From assembly GCF_051020765.1 (NCBI RefSeq), contig NC_134934.1:15266001-15330000 (forward strand): a stretch of DNA of 64,000 bases, read 5' to 3'. The notes beneath the pieces were generated by a model, which was given only the letters and a program-made list of their open reading frames with translations, did no database searches and was not told the DNA's origin. Below are positions 10,157 to 21,672 of the stretch, piece after piece (the stretch's first letter is position 1; every line of letters begins with the position of its first letter). The stretch comes from Lasioglossum baleicum. Lineage: Eukaryota; Arthropoda; Insecta; Hymenoptera; Halictidae. The position numbers and the translations under genes were made by a program.

Positions 10157-12062
10157 CTAGTAAATTAAAGATATTTCTTGTTGATTTTTGATTGTTCTTA
10201 GTCTAGGTAGAACGTCTCAGGAAAGTTTTAACGATTCGAAAAACGAGGGTTGTACCCAGGGTCGATCAACGGGTGAAAAGTGCATCAGCATCGACGAGAG
10301 AAGGGTTGAACGTGGCATCTCGTTACTGAACGAGACGGAAATTCAAGAGGACGCGACGGTTCAAGGATCGAGAACGCAATCGAGGAGGGGTCGCGAGCGT
10401 CGATCTTTAACGAGCATGCTAACTATTGGTACTTATCCGCCACGGTGTTTACACGCACCGTGTTATGGACTTCTTTCATGGACTGTCCCTGTCGTTTCGC
10501 CTCGGAGCGGCTTCGGGCTGTTTGGTTCGCGCGCGGCAGTCGTAAATCACCATGAAAGTCATCGTCGCGCTTCTACGACCTCGTAGGAGGCCGTAGAAGA
10601 GCAAGGACGAGTCGAAGAGGACATCTAAAAGACACTGGTCAACGCGGTAAGAGACTTTCTCCGATTTCGAACACTTTCCTACCGGCACACGCCACGTCGC
10701 GCTCGGCAAGATTTCAGCCCTTTGCTGTGCAAATATACCTTCTGGGCACGGACACAGTCTAACGTTTCGCTTGCGAATAGTCTTGACTCGTGAGCAACGA
10801 ACGAGGGGGTCTCGTGTTGATTTTATTTATCTGCGAAGTCGCGTGCAATCTATCTACGATGCTGATTCTTTAATCCTCCGTGGACCAGTTCGTTAAAAAT
10901 GGTTAAGGTAAATATTGAGAGGATTTTCAACAGGACTGTAAAATTTCGAATGGTAGGAGCAAGTGGCAAAAAGAATAAAAAGTTACTCTAAATTCCAGAG
11001 ATGTTAACTCAGAGATATAATCGCTCATCTTGAATGTCGTCCATCCAGTATAAAATTAGTTGGAAGATCAAATAATATTGAATAAAAATTGAATCTGTTA
11101 AATCAATAAATTATTCTGAACATTAAATACGTTCATTGCCGTATTTTCTGCAATTGTGTATTTCTAACACTTCTTCGATATGAAAATATAAGAAATAATT
11201 ATTATACATATAGACAGTCGAATACAACAGAAAAGTTTTATATTTATCTGTACTTGTAAAGATAAGTTTTCTTATAAAATTAGTTTGTACCCCCTAAAAA
11301 TGAATCTTCGAGTACCACATAATTGTTTTAGTCAAGGAGAGTTCCAAGAAGTCAAAGAACAACATAAAACGCGCAAACAAACCTTTTCACCAAGAAACTG
11401 TTTTAACTACAATTTGAACAGTGTAATAAAATCAAGAAGGATGATATAAATGTATAATTTGCTACAACAACGAATCAATTAATTTCGAAGAATAAACGCC
11501 GCTGTGAGTATATGTACACGAATTAGAAGAGTTTTCCAATGTTTGGCAGTCGAGCAATTAGGGTCGAAACCTCAAAGGATCAGGTTGTTGATAGTACTAT
11601 AGTCTCCGGGAAACTTTCTACCCCACCTGCGGGAAGAATTTCTTCTTCTTGTTTCTCTCCTGCTCGCTGCTCTGTTGCATTTTATTCTCTCACTCGGAAG
11701 CAGTTTTATGAGGTCTTCAAACACGGTGTACAGGAAAAATGTAATAAACTGCGTACCATCTAGCTGTATACCTAATAAAAAACATCTTCGTGGATTCTTT
11801 CATGAGGCTTTTACTTCCTCGAAAAGTGCATTATCGTGTACAGAACGTTCTACTGAAAAGAAGTTAATTTCCGTTTATTAATTTTGTCATTTTAGAGAAG
11901 TTTTATCGCAAAACACAGGCTCCCGGACTAATTCAATTATTAATGAATATAACGCGAGAAACGTATCCGTTTGATCGCATTATCGCAACAGCTTTGCGTT
12001 GTACGATCATTGATATCATTCGAAATTATCCGAAAAACGTGGAAAAATAACTGTGTAATAAT
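10157..12062. other. Unassigned sequence
   Basis: Contains a CpG-richer part (10190-10880) with an open frame at 10188-10586 that shows no domain, and a small hairpin (CTTCTACG / CGTAGAAG, 10569-10599). The rest (10880-12060) is AT-rich and featureless. Confidence 0.4.
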
Positions 12063-12452
12063 TAGACTGCGGATTTTTATGAGTTTTGAAGAAATTAGCT
12101 GGGTGAAATATAAAACAGTGAAAATTATTGACATGTTGTTTTCAACGAGAAAAGACTATTCATTTTTATTGAACTACTGCTTGTTCCAATCGATGCAGAA
12201 TATATTGGGCATACAAATAAGTCTCAGCAGTTTTTCACCTTAAATTGGGCATTTATTGCGAAAGAACGGTAACTTATGACTTCTAAAAATGTTCAAAAAC
12301 TGCTAGAATTGGACAGAATTTAGTACGATTTTCATTTATTTCAGAGGGTACTACAGAAGGGTACTACCACTGAAAATAATATTCTATTTCACATTCCCCC
12401 TTCATAAAATTCCTCTAGAAAAATTGCAAATTGCATAAACATTCACAGTCTA
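12063..12452. mobile_element. TAGACTG-family composite element (B left, A right)
   Basis: Starts TAGACTGCGGATTTTTATGA and ends GCATAAACATTCACAGTCTA. The flanking octamers GTAATAAT and GCGATAAT agree at 6 of 8 positions, consistent with one old insertion. The left third is type B (GGGTGAAATATAAAACAGTG) and the right third type A in reverse (GTACGATTTTCATTTATTTC, CACTGAAAATAATATTC). This suggests a chimeric element or an old fusion of two copies. Confidence 0.75.
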
Positions 12453-14290
12453 GCGATAATTTAATTTGGTAATTCGGCGAACCGATTCCGACAAAAATTC
12501 CGATGTTTCCGTATGTCTCGTCGGGATATTCTGATCTGTGTTTCAGATTGCGCGTTAAATACGTGTTAAAGCTGCGATTCACCGCGGCCGCCGCGATATA
12601 CCGCGTTTAATATTGATTTTTAAATATTTGTTCATAACACCTGCCGATGTATTATCAATTAATCGTTACAAATATGTTAATAAGATGCGTACCCGGGCGT
12701 AATTTGATCGAAATGTCGCTGAGCGCTCCGCGTATTCTCTGTAAGCACCGAAACTGGTTTCGATGTAAACTCGTCGAATACGATTTCGGTAAATACCCAC
12801 CTCGCCGCTGATAGTTGCGCTGTGTGCACAACTAGTTCCGGTAAACACGCGCCGGTTGATTAACCGAAAATTGTCGATATCAATGTCCATTGTGAGTATC
12901 GAATTTCTTGCGCATGTCGTACGCGCTTATCGCGGCGATCAGAATACTCTTGCAATTCATTAATGCGCTCCAAAATACCTGATCCTTCACTTTCTCCTTG
13001 TACAATGTTACATTTATTCGTAATATTTCTATATGTATACGATTCCCAGATCTTACAAAAATATCTACACACTGCTTTCTCCTTCCTGAATAATTTAGCA
13101 ACCAATTTATTTCTGTCACATTAGTACATACATTTTTTTAATGTCTCTTGATTCTATTTCCACGAATGTTCGTTTCCTCTGTAATCGTCGCCTTTGAATC
13201 TCTTGGCGGATTGTTTATTGTGTTCGAACGTACGATGAACCACGCGGATAACCCGATGTGATATAATTTATTTCGAGGCAGGACGAAAGTGGAAAAATAT
13301 TCAAGAAATGAATTTATATCCAAGTTTTCGTTCGAAATACACGTGCACGAAGAGAAATCCGCAATGTATTGCCAGAGGCGTTTCAAACTCTACTCCGTGA
13401 TAGTTATCGTGTTCCGATAAATCGAGTGCGTGTTATCCTTAGACGCTGGTGAGACACGGGAAAGCGAGAAACATCATGCTCGTGCATTATAACAAAAGAG
13501 TGTATGAAATTTCAACTAACAACAGTAATAAACATACTGTGCTATTTCGTCGGTGTTCTCGTGCATTAGGAAACTGTAATTCGAATGCATTTCACTGGTG
13601 GAATTGAAAATACGTTTCTTGAGTAAATGCAATTCACGCAAGACATGTACTCTTAAAAATTGTAGAAAATACTTTTCTTCGGGATCATTTATGTTCACGT
13701 TATGATATTGTGCTATTACCACAGCACACACCGAAGAACGATACTTTCGAGCATCGTTTATCGCTGCGATCGACGCTCTTACAGCGTCTATCGCAGCTCT
13801 AACGTAAACGTGCCCTAATGAACATACTACATAGATACACACTCGCAAGATCCAGACTATCGATCCGAGCACTCTGAGAGCAGTCTTCAATGAGCCAAGC
13901 GAGCTCTGCAAGGTACCTGTCTGTCCGCCATTGCGTAGACGAGTTTTGCTTTGACAGAGAGACGCAGACAAATTTTAATCGTTCGCACCAGTTATTTGTG
14001 ACTACAACATAAATCTAAAAATATTTTTTGATTGAAAGAAATGTCTTGATTTTCGAATTAAAATTGCTTCGAGTCCAAAGGCTTGAACATTAGATGTTTT
14101 CTTTCCTACAGCTTTTCTACAATTGGAAAAGAACGGTGACTATATACATATAATTGATTAATAAAGGTGTATACTTTAAAATTTAACCATTGAATGTTAT
14201 CTTGAAATCGAGCACGAACTTACGCATCTTAAATACAAGCATGTGTCATTGACCAACCACAAAGTCCCCGATTTGCCGAAGCCGTTCGAA
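12453..14290. other. Unassigned sequence with one unrecognised minus-strand frame
   Basis: No mobile element or RNA found. Apart from the frame at 13516-13971, the open frames are short and overlap on both strands. Confidence 0.4.
13516..13971 (-). other. Unrecognised open frame, 151 codons, possible membrane segment
   Basis: Among the more protein-like frames of the window. A hydrophobic stretch (VLGSIVWILRVCIYVVCSLG, about residues 34-53) is followed by a small-residue segment (VRAAIDAVRASIAAINDARK) and a charged C-terminal part (DPEEKYFLQFLRVHVLRELH). I do not recognise a family. There is no long frame nearby and no convincing splice site pairing, so it may be chance or an exon of an unknown gene. 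Confidence 0.2.
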
Positions 14291-15130
14291 CAATTTGATC
14301 GGCAGCTGCAAGCAGATCGAGCATCGAGCTCGTCCGATCAGCGAGAAAGCAGTGAAATATGAAAGGAGGTATACATGTATGGTTGGCTTCGTCGCCGGAG
14401 ACCCGTGGTCGTCCGGAGGAAAGCGGCGCGGCGCGGAGAGCGAGAGTTTATACGCGTCGAGGGCAACTGAAATTTATAATGCCGGGTAATCGTAGCAGGG
14501 CGTGCACGCACCTGGGTACTAGGGTACCGGCACGTTATTATGATTAGCTACTTTCGGTCCGGTCCAAGGGAGTGCTGGAGATTCCGATCGGATACGCGAT
14601 ACGCGACGCACACCTCGGATTACGGCCGGAGAAGATGATCTTCCTGCGGACGCCCGGGGCCGTCGTCAGGTACCTACACCCTACCCACCTCCTACCAAGA
14701 CATACTTCATTTATTATGACTGTGATCATCGATTATGCACCGACGTCTAACCCCCTCCCCTTTCAACCCGCACCTTCACCCCATCGAGGCCTGTTTTACC
14801 TTTCCCTCTCGCCCTCAAGAGAAGAACAGAATCTGTTTCTCTCTCTCTCTCTCTTTATCTATCGTCCCGATTCTTCCTGTTCCTCTTCGTCTCTCCATCT
14901 CTTGTTTCCGTCTTCTTTCGACTTCGTTCTTACTTCGTCCTCCGTCTCGCCATCGTCGTTCTTCTTTTCTGTCTCTCGATCGCATCATCCGGACTCTTTC
15001 CTTCGCGATACACTCCGCCCGATCAACCGCGAGCACGCATTATCTGCGGCTAGAAGATATACGAAGCGGATTACGCCGAGGGGGGCGATGAATGTCGGCC
15101 GACCCCTCTCCATCCCTGATGAGCGTGTCC
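14291..15130. other. GC-rich island with pyrimidine tract
   Basis: CpG-rich from ~14380, then strongly C/T-rich on the + strand (14750-15000) with (CT)n at 14838-14855. Both strands stay open for more than 60 codons (14572-15135 on +, 14815-15036 on -), which is a composition effect. No domain is seen. Confidence 0.4.
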
Positions 15131-15403
15131 GCTAAGGTCCGTGGCGAATTTTCGAGAGTTGCCCCACTCGAGAATCCTCCTCTCTTCTCCTCTCATCTAC
15201 GGTACAAATGGCTCCTTGCTCGGAGATCCGCGAACCGATTGCGCCAGATCTAACGAGACGCCCTGACCGATACTCGAATGCGTTCAAGGTCGCATTTCGA
15301 ACGGTGGAACCAGAACTCCCCGGACCAAATACAATTTTCAATTTTTCTAGACGAATTTTAAGAATGTGGTACCAAATAAAATTCTATGTTCATTGGTAGT
15401 AAC

Positions 15404-15606
15404 TAGACTGTGGATGTTTATGCATTTTCCAAGTTTTGTAGACAAGATTTAAGAAAGTGGAATGTGAAATAAAATCTTATTTTTAATGGGAGCAGCCTTT
15501 GTGGATCCAAAACAAATATAAATTGTACAAAATTCTGTCGAATTCTATACTGTAGCCTTTTTTGAAAATTGTCATGAGCTATAAATGCGTAAAGATCCAC
15601 AGTCTG
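15404..15606. mobile_element. Complete TAGACTG-family element, type A
   Basis: 203 bp, starting TAGACTGTGGATGTTTATGC and ending GCGTAAAGATCCACAGTCTG. The flanking octamers GTAGTAAC (15396-15403) and GTAATCAC (15607-15614) agree at 6 of 8. The interior has GTTTTGTAGACAAGATTTAA, AATAAAATCTTATTTTTAAT and AAAATTCTGTCGAATTCTAT, which define type A. Non-coding. Confidence 0.9.
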
Positions 15607-15807
15607 GTAATCACATTTGTAGGTCGAAAATAAATAAAAATCGTACTAAATTCTATCGAATTTGATACTAAAGCTTTTCTTGAAATTTTTCGTAAACCAT
15701 AAAGATCCGCAGTTTGCTGATTAGGAGAAGTCGGAAGATTCTGTGGTGAGCTCAGCAGTTTTCTCTTTTTCCTAAAATCCTACAACAGTTTGCGAAACGC
15801 GGTGAAG
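15607..15807 (+). repeat. Half TAGACTG element fused to RNase H remnant (single copy of the 22.6-kb unit)
   Basis: This block aligns with 22685-22860. It starts with ACATTTGTAGG, continues through AAATCGTACTAAATTCTATC and GAATTTGATACTA, reaches a degraded family end (CATAAAGATCCGCAGTTTG, ending at 15716), and then the non-transposon part CTGATTAGGAGAAGTCGGA and CCTACAACAGTTTGCGAAAC. Similarity stops just after GCGGTG at ~15807, inside the RNase H coding remnant. Confidence 0.8.
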
Positions 15808-17016
15808 GTGTTTTTTGGGAAACTATGTATGATAGTAGGTATGCAGGTATACTCGATATTTCGTTCAATTCGACTGCCACGGTTTTGTTACGTTGGAACG
15901 TCGCTGCAAGTGGAAATGGTCAGCAATGATCAGACACTGCGGCGAGCGATGCTAAGGAATAAATGTCGCTCTGTGTTCTCGATATTATTTCGCCTGTGGA
16001 AATTATTGTTCTTCAATTCGATTATTATAGTTGAGACCAGTTTTCGCTGCAGTGAGATGAATTGGATAGGACAATTAAGATCAAGTGTCCAGAAATAAGA
16101 GGATATGCGGACAGAAAAATAATTTGAATATTTCAATTTGGTTAAATTGCATTGTTTTCTGAGCCTATCTAATGTGTTTTCATAACTTCTTTTCTGGTAA
16201 ATACGTAAATCCTATACTCTAAAGCTCAATTGATCAAATTTTTTTAAATTGTGACATGCGGCGTTTTTCCTGACAACCACAGGATTATATAATAGTTCTC
16301 GATTTCACTGGTTGTGACTCATTCAAAGATTATATATTTTAACGAAGCAAGACAATTTTCGAGAAAAAATTGATTCGAACTGCAAAGATGCATCGAAGGG
16401 AAATTATTCGATAAATCCATTTCCTTGTCTATCTTCTTGTACAACATAGACACAGTGTCAATAAAATAATGTCCGGACACTATCTCCACTTTCGAATCGA
16501 TGTGCACATCGTTAGCACAGATGAACACAACGATTTCTTCCCGCTGGCCATTTCCTAAAACGAATCATTCGCACGGAAGCAATTCAAAGCCCTCAGTCAA
16601 AATATCGAAACAGCTTCTACACACAAACTGGTAACACAGTGCAGTCGATGGAAGGTTGAAAATCAGCTTTGAGAAATACTCGATTCTCGTTTCCCTTCAC
16701 AACGTTACAATGTAAATGTAACTAGAACTAGCTACACAGTGCATCCATATAACGACGCGCGAGTTTCGTGCAAAGGGAAGCGTTCCGCAATGCTCGTATT
16801 ACAGTACGCAAACAAATAAATGAACCGTGTATACCAAACCTGCATCTACTGTCTCAGAAATTTCAAAAACGGGAAACAAACTCTCAGGCAGCCTTGGAAA
16901 CGACTGTCTTGAAGAGATTCTAAACGGACACAGTTGTATACGTGAATAACAATCGAATCACAAACGTTGTACAAGGTTCTAAAACAAACCAGTGTTTTCA
17001 CTGTGTACCTTGAAGT
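15808..17016. other. Unassigned sequence
   Basis: AT-rich, with no recognisable gene, RNA or transposon. Small overlapping open frames on both strands have no family signature. Confidence 0.4.
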
Positions 17017-17041
17017 GTCAACCCCACTTCACGGGGTTGAC
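17017..17041. other. Perfect hairpin, 9-bp stem
   Basis: GTCAACCCC and GGGGTTGAC enclose the loop ACTTCAC. A second pairing is possible between TGAAGTG (17011-17017) and CACTTCA (17025-17031), so two alternative stems share sequence. Function unknown. Confidence 0.7.
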
Positions 17042-17139
17042 GATGCCGTTTCTTGCTTGTCAAGCATCGGAACAGTTCTCTCGCGAATTTTCCTCGGCCG
17101 GTTCGCGCCATAAATCTCCGATTGCATCGTTTAATACTT

Positions 17140-18120
17140 TTTCGCGCGAGCTGTAATAGACGAGGGGGTGGTCACGCGTGAAATGTACATGGCCGGTACG
17201 GTGGAGGGTAGGTTTGGTGGGGTGGTAGCTGGAGAAAGACGGCGAATCGTATATCCCTTGTCGCGGGACAGAGGCGACAGGATTCTGGGGAAGAAGGAGA
17301 AAAAGCGAGAAGGCTAGACAGGGAGAGAGGGAGAGACTGTGCAGTCGGGATGGAGGAGGGGGGAGAGAGAGAGGGAGAGAGAGAGAAAGAGGAGAGGGAT
17401 GAAAGAGAGAGGCACCGAAGTTGGAATTGATCGGAGGAGGAAGGATTGGAGGGACGGAACGGAGGGTTGCCTGCAGCGCAAGCGCCCCTCAGGCGACGTC
17501 ACATTGATTCCTCCGGGAAGAGCTTACAAAATGGCCGCCGGCGTTCCATTCCTTCCTTGCTATTCGTACGGGGTAGGCTTCCGTCTATCTAGGTCTCTTT
17601 GTCTGAGGTATATGCGAATATGGGCGGCTGCCGTGGCGCTAGACCCTCTCTTTCACCCTCTCTCCACCCCCTCTATCTCTCTCCGTTCCTCTTTCTCGGT
17701 TGGGTTCGAGGAAATCGATGCACCTTAGGGAAAGGAATCGCGTAGCTCTCTATATGCTCGCTGGTATAATCTAGCTAGAGCTTACCGGCTCGGTGGATGG
17801 CCGTGTTCGGCTCGATGGATCGCGGGGCGAAGGAGAGTTGCCAGCGCGGAAGGAATTGAATTATCCGCCGAAGCGGAAGGTGCAACCTCTAAGGATGAAC
17901 TGGAACCGCCTAAAGTGAATCTTAATCTGATACCGGGCGACGGAGCCGTTTATCGGGGACTAACCGGTGAACAAGATTGTTTTCGGACGGCCCAACCCTC
18001 TGCACCCGGGGGTGGGACCTTGACAGGGAACCGTCCAGGAAGCTAACCCCTTTCCGGTCCCCGAGATCGCAGACGGGACATGCTTCTCGCGCGAAATTAA
18101 ACGTTCGCCAGACGATCGCG
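17140..18120. other. GC-rich island with GA tract
   Basis: Purine-rich from 17288 to ~17470 (GAGAGAGAGGGAGAGAGAGA-type runs at 17345-17405), followed by CpG-rich DNA and a C/T-rich patch (17640-17700). AAAATGGCCGCCGG at 17528-17541 contains a GGCCGCC/GCCAT-type promoter motif. A promoter or 5' exon is possible; no coding frame is supported. Confidence 0.35.
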
Positions 18121-18431
18121 GTAATTATGCTCGGGATCGGAAGGTATAGTGTTTCACGGTCGCGTTTATTTGCTAGGAGCGGCGAGGACCTTGAGGAAAT
18201 TGTTTCATCGAGACCGCATGGCTTTTTGTCGGAGCGATGCTAAACGGCACTCAACAGTCGCTATTTCCGAGTCGAGCAACGGCGAGCTTAATCGCGAATG
18301 TTTTTCAATCATCTTTGTAGAGGAATTTATGTTTTTCTAAACTGAAATTTTCTTGTTTTGTATCGGCGACATTCTTGTGGACGACAATATGGTTTTTACG
18401 TGTCATTTTAAATTGCACATTCTGTAATATC

Positions 18432-18460
18432 TAGACGGCGGACTTGATTTGCGTAGTGTA
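18432..18460. mobile_element. Isolated TAGACTG-family end
   Basis: TAGACGGCGGACTTGATTTGC with the upstream octamer GTAATATC, which fits the family's target preference. The body and the opposite end are not recognisable. Confidence 0.45.
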
Positions 18461-18485
18461 GCATTTCCTTGAAAATGTTTGTTAA

Positions 18486-18531
18486 CCTCGTCTTGAATGT
18501 CTCGGCAACAGTCATAAATTAGAAACTATTA
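18486..18531 (+). repeat. R3 dispersed repeat, copy 1
   Basis: CCTCGTCTTGAATGTCTCGG followed by CAACAGTCATAAATTAGAAA recurs in the same orientation at 24494-24539 with few changes. Nature unknown. Confidence 0.75.
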
Positions 18532-19540
18532 TTATTGAAAACAAGTGTAAATATGATTATTTTATGCTGAACATCGCATCGGTTGTTACGGAGTAATTAA
18601 AAGAATCCCGGCGTAGCGAGATTGTATCGATTATTTGGAACAGGTTTATTTATTCCTGCATCGAGGCTGGCAAAACTCCGGTTGTTGAACAAAGCTCGGT
18701 GCCTCACCTGGCGAATCGCCGGTAAAGGGGGAAACGATTATCCTCGAACAATCGAATTATTATGCAACACGCGAGCCGGATGAATTATGGCCGTACAGGG
18801 TATCTGCGTTCTTTTATCGTGAGGAACCTCTGACCGCGGCATTCAGCGTGGAGGATTAATCCGGGGACCTGTAATTGCGGGACGCGTGCAACGGTGCCCG
18901 TGGCTCTGTGTGCACACGGTGCATCTGCCTGATTGCATTATTGCAACGTCATTAAAGTGACAGGCCTAGAGTGTATCTCGTTCGAGCCTCGAAAATTTCA
19001 AGCGACAAACGACGCCACGGAATTAATGGTGTCACGCAACCGGTAATGAGCCTTCGAACGAGTTCATTAGGATTTGCATAATTGAAGCAGTTGACATGCG
19101 AGGAGGCGCGACCGGCAATCGATGAAATTGATATTTTTCGGTTAAATACTTGCGTGCCGACACACCCTTGTGTCACCACTCTTTCGAATTTTCCTGGTCG
19201 ACATTTTCAGGAGCGAGGTAGTATTTCAGTGGTGGTCCGAAATATTTTATAGTAATTAATGTTTTTCTTGTTTTACCAGCGATCCGCGTAATACGACAAT
19301 ATTGTATATTGACTGATATCGGACCATTAATCAAGGCTACAATACCGCGGCACTGTTGTAAGCGTCGCGTATCGATCCAACGATAAACGGTAAATGACAA
19401 TTAAACAACCCTCCCTCTCTAATGCATACCGTCCACAATGTTCTGTAGCTACATGGAACGAAACTTTGCATGCGATTACGCGAACTTGATTGAAATTAAA
19501 CCGGTCTGAATCCCCCGTTCAGACTGAAGAATATTTTTCA
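18532..19540. other. Unassigned sequence
   Basis: Moderate GC, no open frame with a recognisable product, and no RNA gene or mobile element identified. Confidence 0.4.
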
Positions 19541-19791
19541 TTCTTTCGTTAACGTAGAACCAAACAGTGTGAAATTGAGCTTCGTACAACGACGTGAAAA
19601 ACTGATATTTTTATTTTACCTAGAACCAACATATAAACGATCTGAATGATCCTAAAGTGAGCATGTACATTTCTGCAGCTGGAGTTAAGTTTCTTGTGCT
19701 AATATCACTCGAGAATTCTTCTGCATTATATTATTGTTCCAAGTAAATATTTATGTACCTTCCTCGACGGTTGCAAGCTAGCTGTACAAGT
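19541..19791 (+). repeat. R4 dispersed repeat, copy 1 (inverted relative to 24655-24942)
   Basis: Begins TTCTTTCGTTAACGTAGAAC and ends CTAGCTGTACAAGT. The reverse complement of 24655-24942 matches throughout, most strongly over TCTGCATTATATTATTGTTC, AAGTAAATATTTATGTACCT and CTAGCTGTACAAGT. About 250-290 bp, moderately diverged, non-coding. Confidence 0.85.
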
Positions 19792-19955
19792 AACTGTAAG
19801 CTCTGAATAAAATTTCAAATGCTTCAATATGTACATATAAGAAACTACAAACCGCGAATGTGTCTAACTAGAATTAATAACTGTCGCATTTTCCTGCTTC
19901 AAATCATGCTCGTAGCAACCTAGTGATAATTCTCAATAGAATAACGAGACAGTTA

Positions 19956-19982
19956 AAGAGAGAGAGAGAGAGAGAGAGAGAG
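19956..19982. repeat. (GA)13 microsatellite
   Basis: Uninterrupted GA dinucleotides following AGTTAAA. The longest pure dinucleotide run in the window. Confidence 0.95.
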
Positions 19983-20716
19983 GTAGTTTCTTAAAAAACG
20001 AGAAACAATGGAATCTTTTTTTAACTCTTAAATCACGTATTTCACGTAAGATGGCTCAATATTTTCTACCTTCGTAGCACGGATATGCATTAATGATAAT
20101 GATCGACGCGCGAATAACAGACGACAACACTTTACGACGGTTTAATGCACGATACACTTTTCCTGAAAGTGTATGCGCATCGGCCGAGCAATGCGTTTAT
20201 GCAAATTTGCCCGGGTATGGGTAGTTGTACACGTGCGTAAGTACACACCGAGCGAGTGCGGTGCGATCGAATGTTCCCGTTTCGCCAGGGGTACCTACTC
20301 TTGTGCAAATGGGAGCCACGATCTACGGTGACCATGAAATGCCACGTGAATATATCACGTTGCCGTGGTACGCTCTGTCCGATTCCCATTAAATTTCCTA
20401 TCGTATGTCAGGAAACAATAATGCGATTTTGTACGACCTATTAGGTTTCGGTCGCTTTGAAACGCGAATATCCGAATTCGCGAATTCCCGAGGCCGTGGC
20501 TCGTTTAAATTTATATCTTCATTAATTACTATCCGCGGAGAACGGCAGATTCATCGATAAAATTCTGACTTAATCGCTCGTGACGTATCAGGCATATTTA
20601 TTGAAAAATTAAATAGATGACACGCAGCTTTGCTTTCAATTCAAATTCTTTCTGCTGCAGTGTATAAGCTAATTCGACATCAACAGTTTGTACATACAGG
20701 AAGGAGCATAACTGAT
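19983..20716. other. Unassigned sequence
   Basis: Mixed composition, with no recognisable gene or repeat before the foldback starting at 20717. Confidence 0.4.
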
Positions 20717-21340
20717 TCCACACAATTTAAATCAGAATAACTTTTATATGAATGGACCAAACGACTTCAATTTCTCTGTAAGGCTAGAAGAATTAGTTTA
20801 GTAAATGACGTCTAATAAATAAGTTTTGAAAAAACGCATTTGGTTGAATTGTGAAAAACAATACTAAAAATTGATTTTTACAACTTTTTTAGCTGGCCCA
20901 ATAACGAAAATTTAAAAATTGTGTTTTGTCAACTGGTATAAATTATATACGCTCTGAAAATTTTTCATTGAAATTGGTTAATTGGTTTACGAATTATAAA
21001 CGATCAATAAAAAGGCCGAAAATCTTGAAAAATTGCAATTTCTACCACTTTTGATCGTTTATAATTCGCAAACCAATTAACTAATTTCAATGAAATTTTC
21101 AGAGCGTATATAATTTATACCAGTTGACCAGACACATCTCTTGAATTTTCGTTATTGGCCCAGCTAAAAAAGTTGTAAAAATCAATTTTTACTATTGTTT
21201 TTCACAATTCCGTCCAAATGTACTTTTTCAAAACATATTTTTTACACATCATTTACTAAACTAATTTTTCTAGCCTTACAGACAAATTGAAGTCGTTTGG
21301 TCCATTCATAAAAAAGTTATTCTGATTTAAATTGTGTGGA
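20717..21340. mobile_element. Foldback element: ~290-bp inverted arms, 43-bp spacer
   Basis: The left arm (20717-21007) starts TCCACACAATTTAAATCAGA. The right arm (21051-21340) ends TCTGATTTAAATTGTGTGGA. Matching inner blocks include GCTGGCCCAATAACGAAAAT with its complement, TATAAATTATATACGCTCTG with its complement, and AATTATAAACGATCAA / TTGATCGTTTATAATT at the centre. Arms differ by scattered substitutions. No coding frame. It is either a long-inverted-repeat transposon or an inverted duplication. Confidence 0.95.
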
Positions 21341-21672
21341 GTTAGGAATTAAATGTTCGACACACGAGAATATCGGCTGTGTCCAATTTAATTCTCAAAA
21401 TACAAATATCCCAATGTTCTGAATGATGCACAACTGTTGTATACAAGTTGTTCTGATTTTGGGCGAATTTTATGGGCACTGGTACAGTAATGAACGTGTT
21501 AAAGAGAACATGGGTGCAATATCCAGACATAGAATCGGCAAATTGGGACCGTCATCGCTGCAAATAGAAAGTTTACTCTTTAGAAGATTACTCGATCATT
21601 ATTCAATTCGATTCTCACAATCCATAACCTCATAATAAATTCCTAGCTAATTTTTTTGGAAACCTTTTTTGA
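21341..21672. other. Unassigned sequence
   Basis: AT-rich, nothing recognised. Confidence 0.4.
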
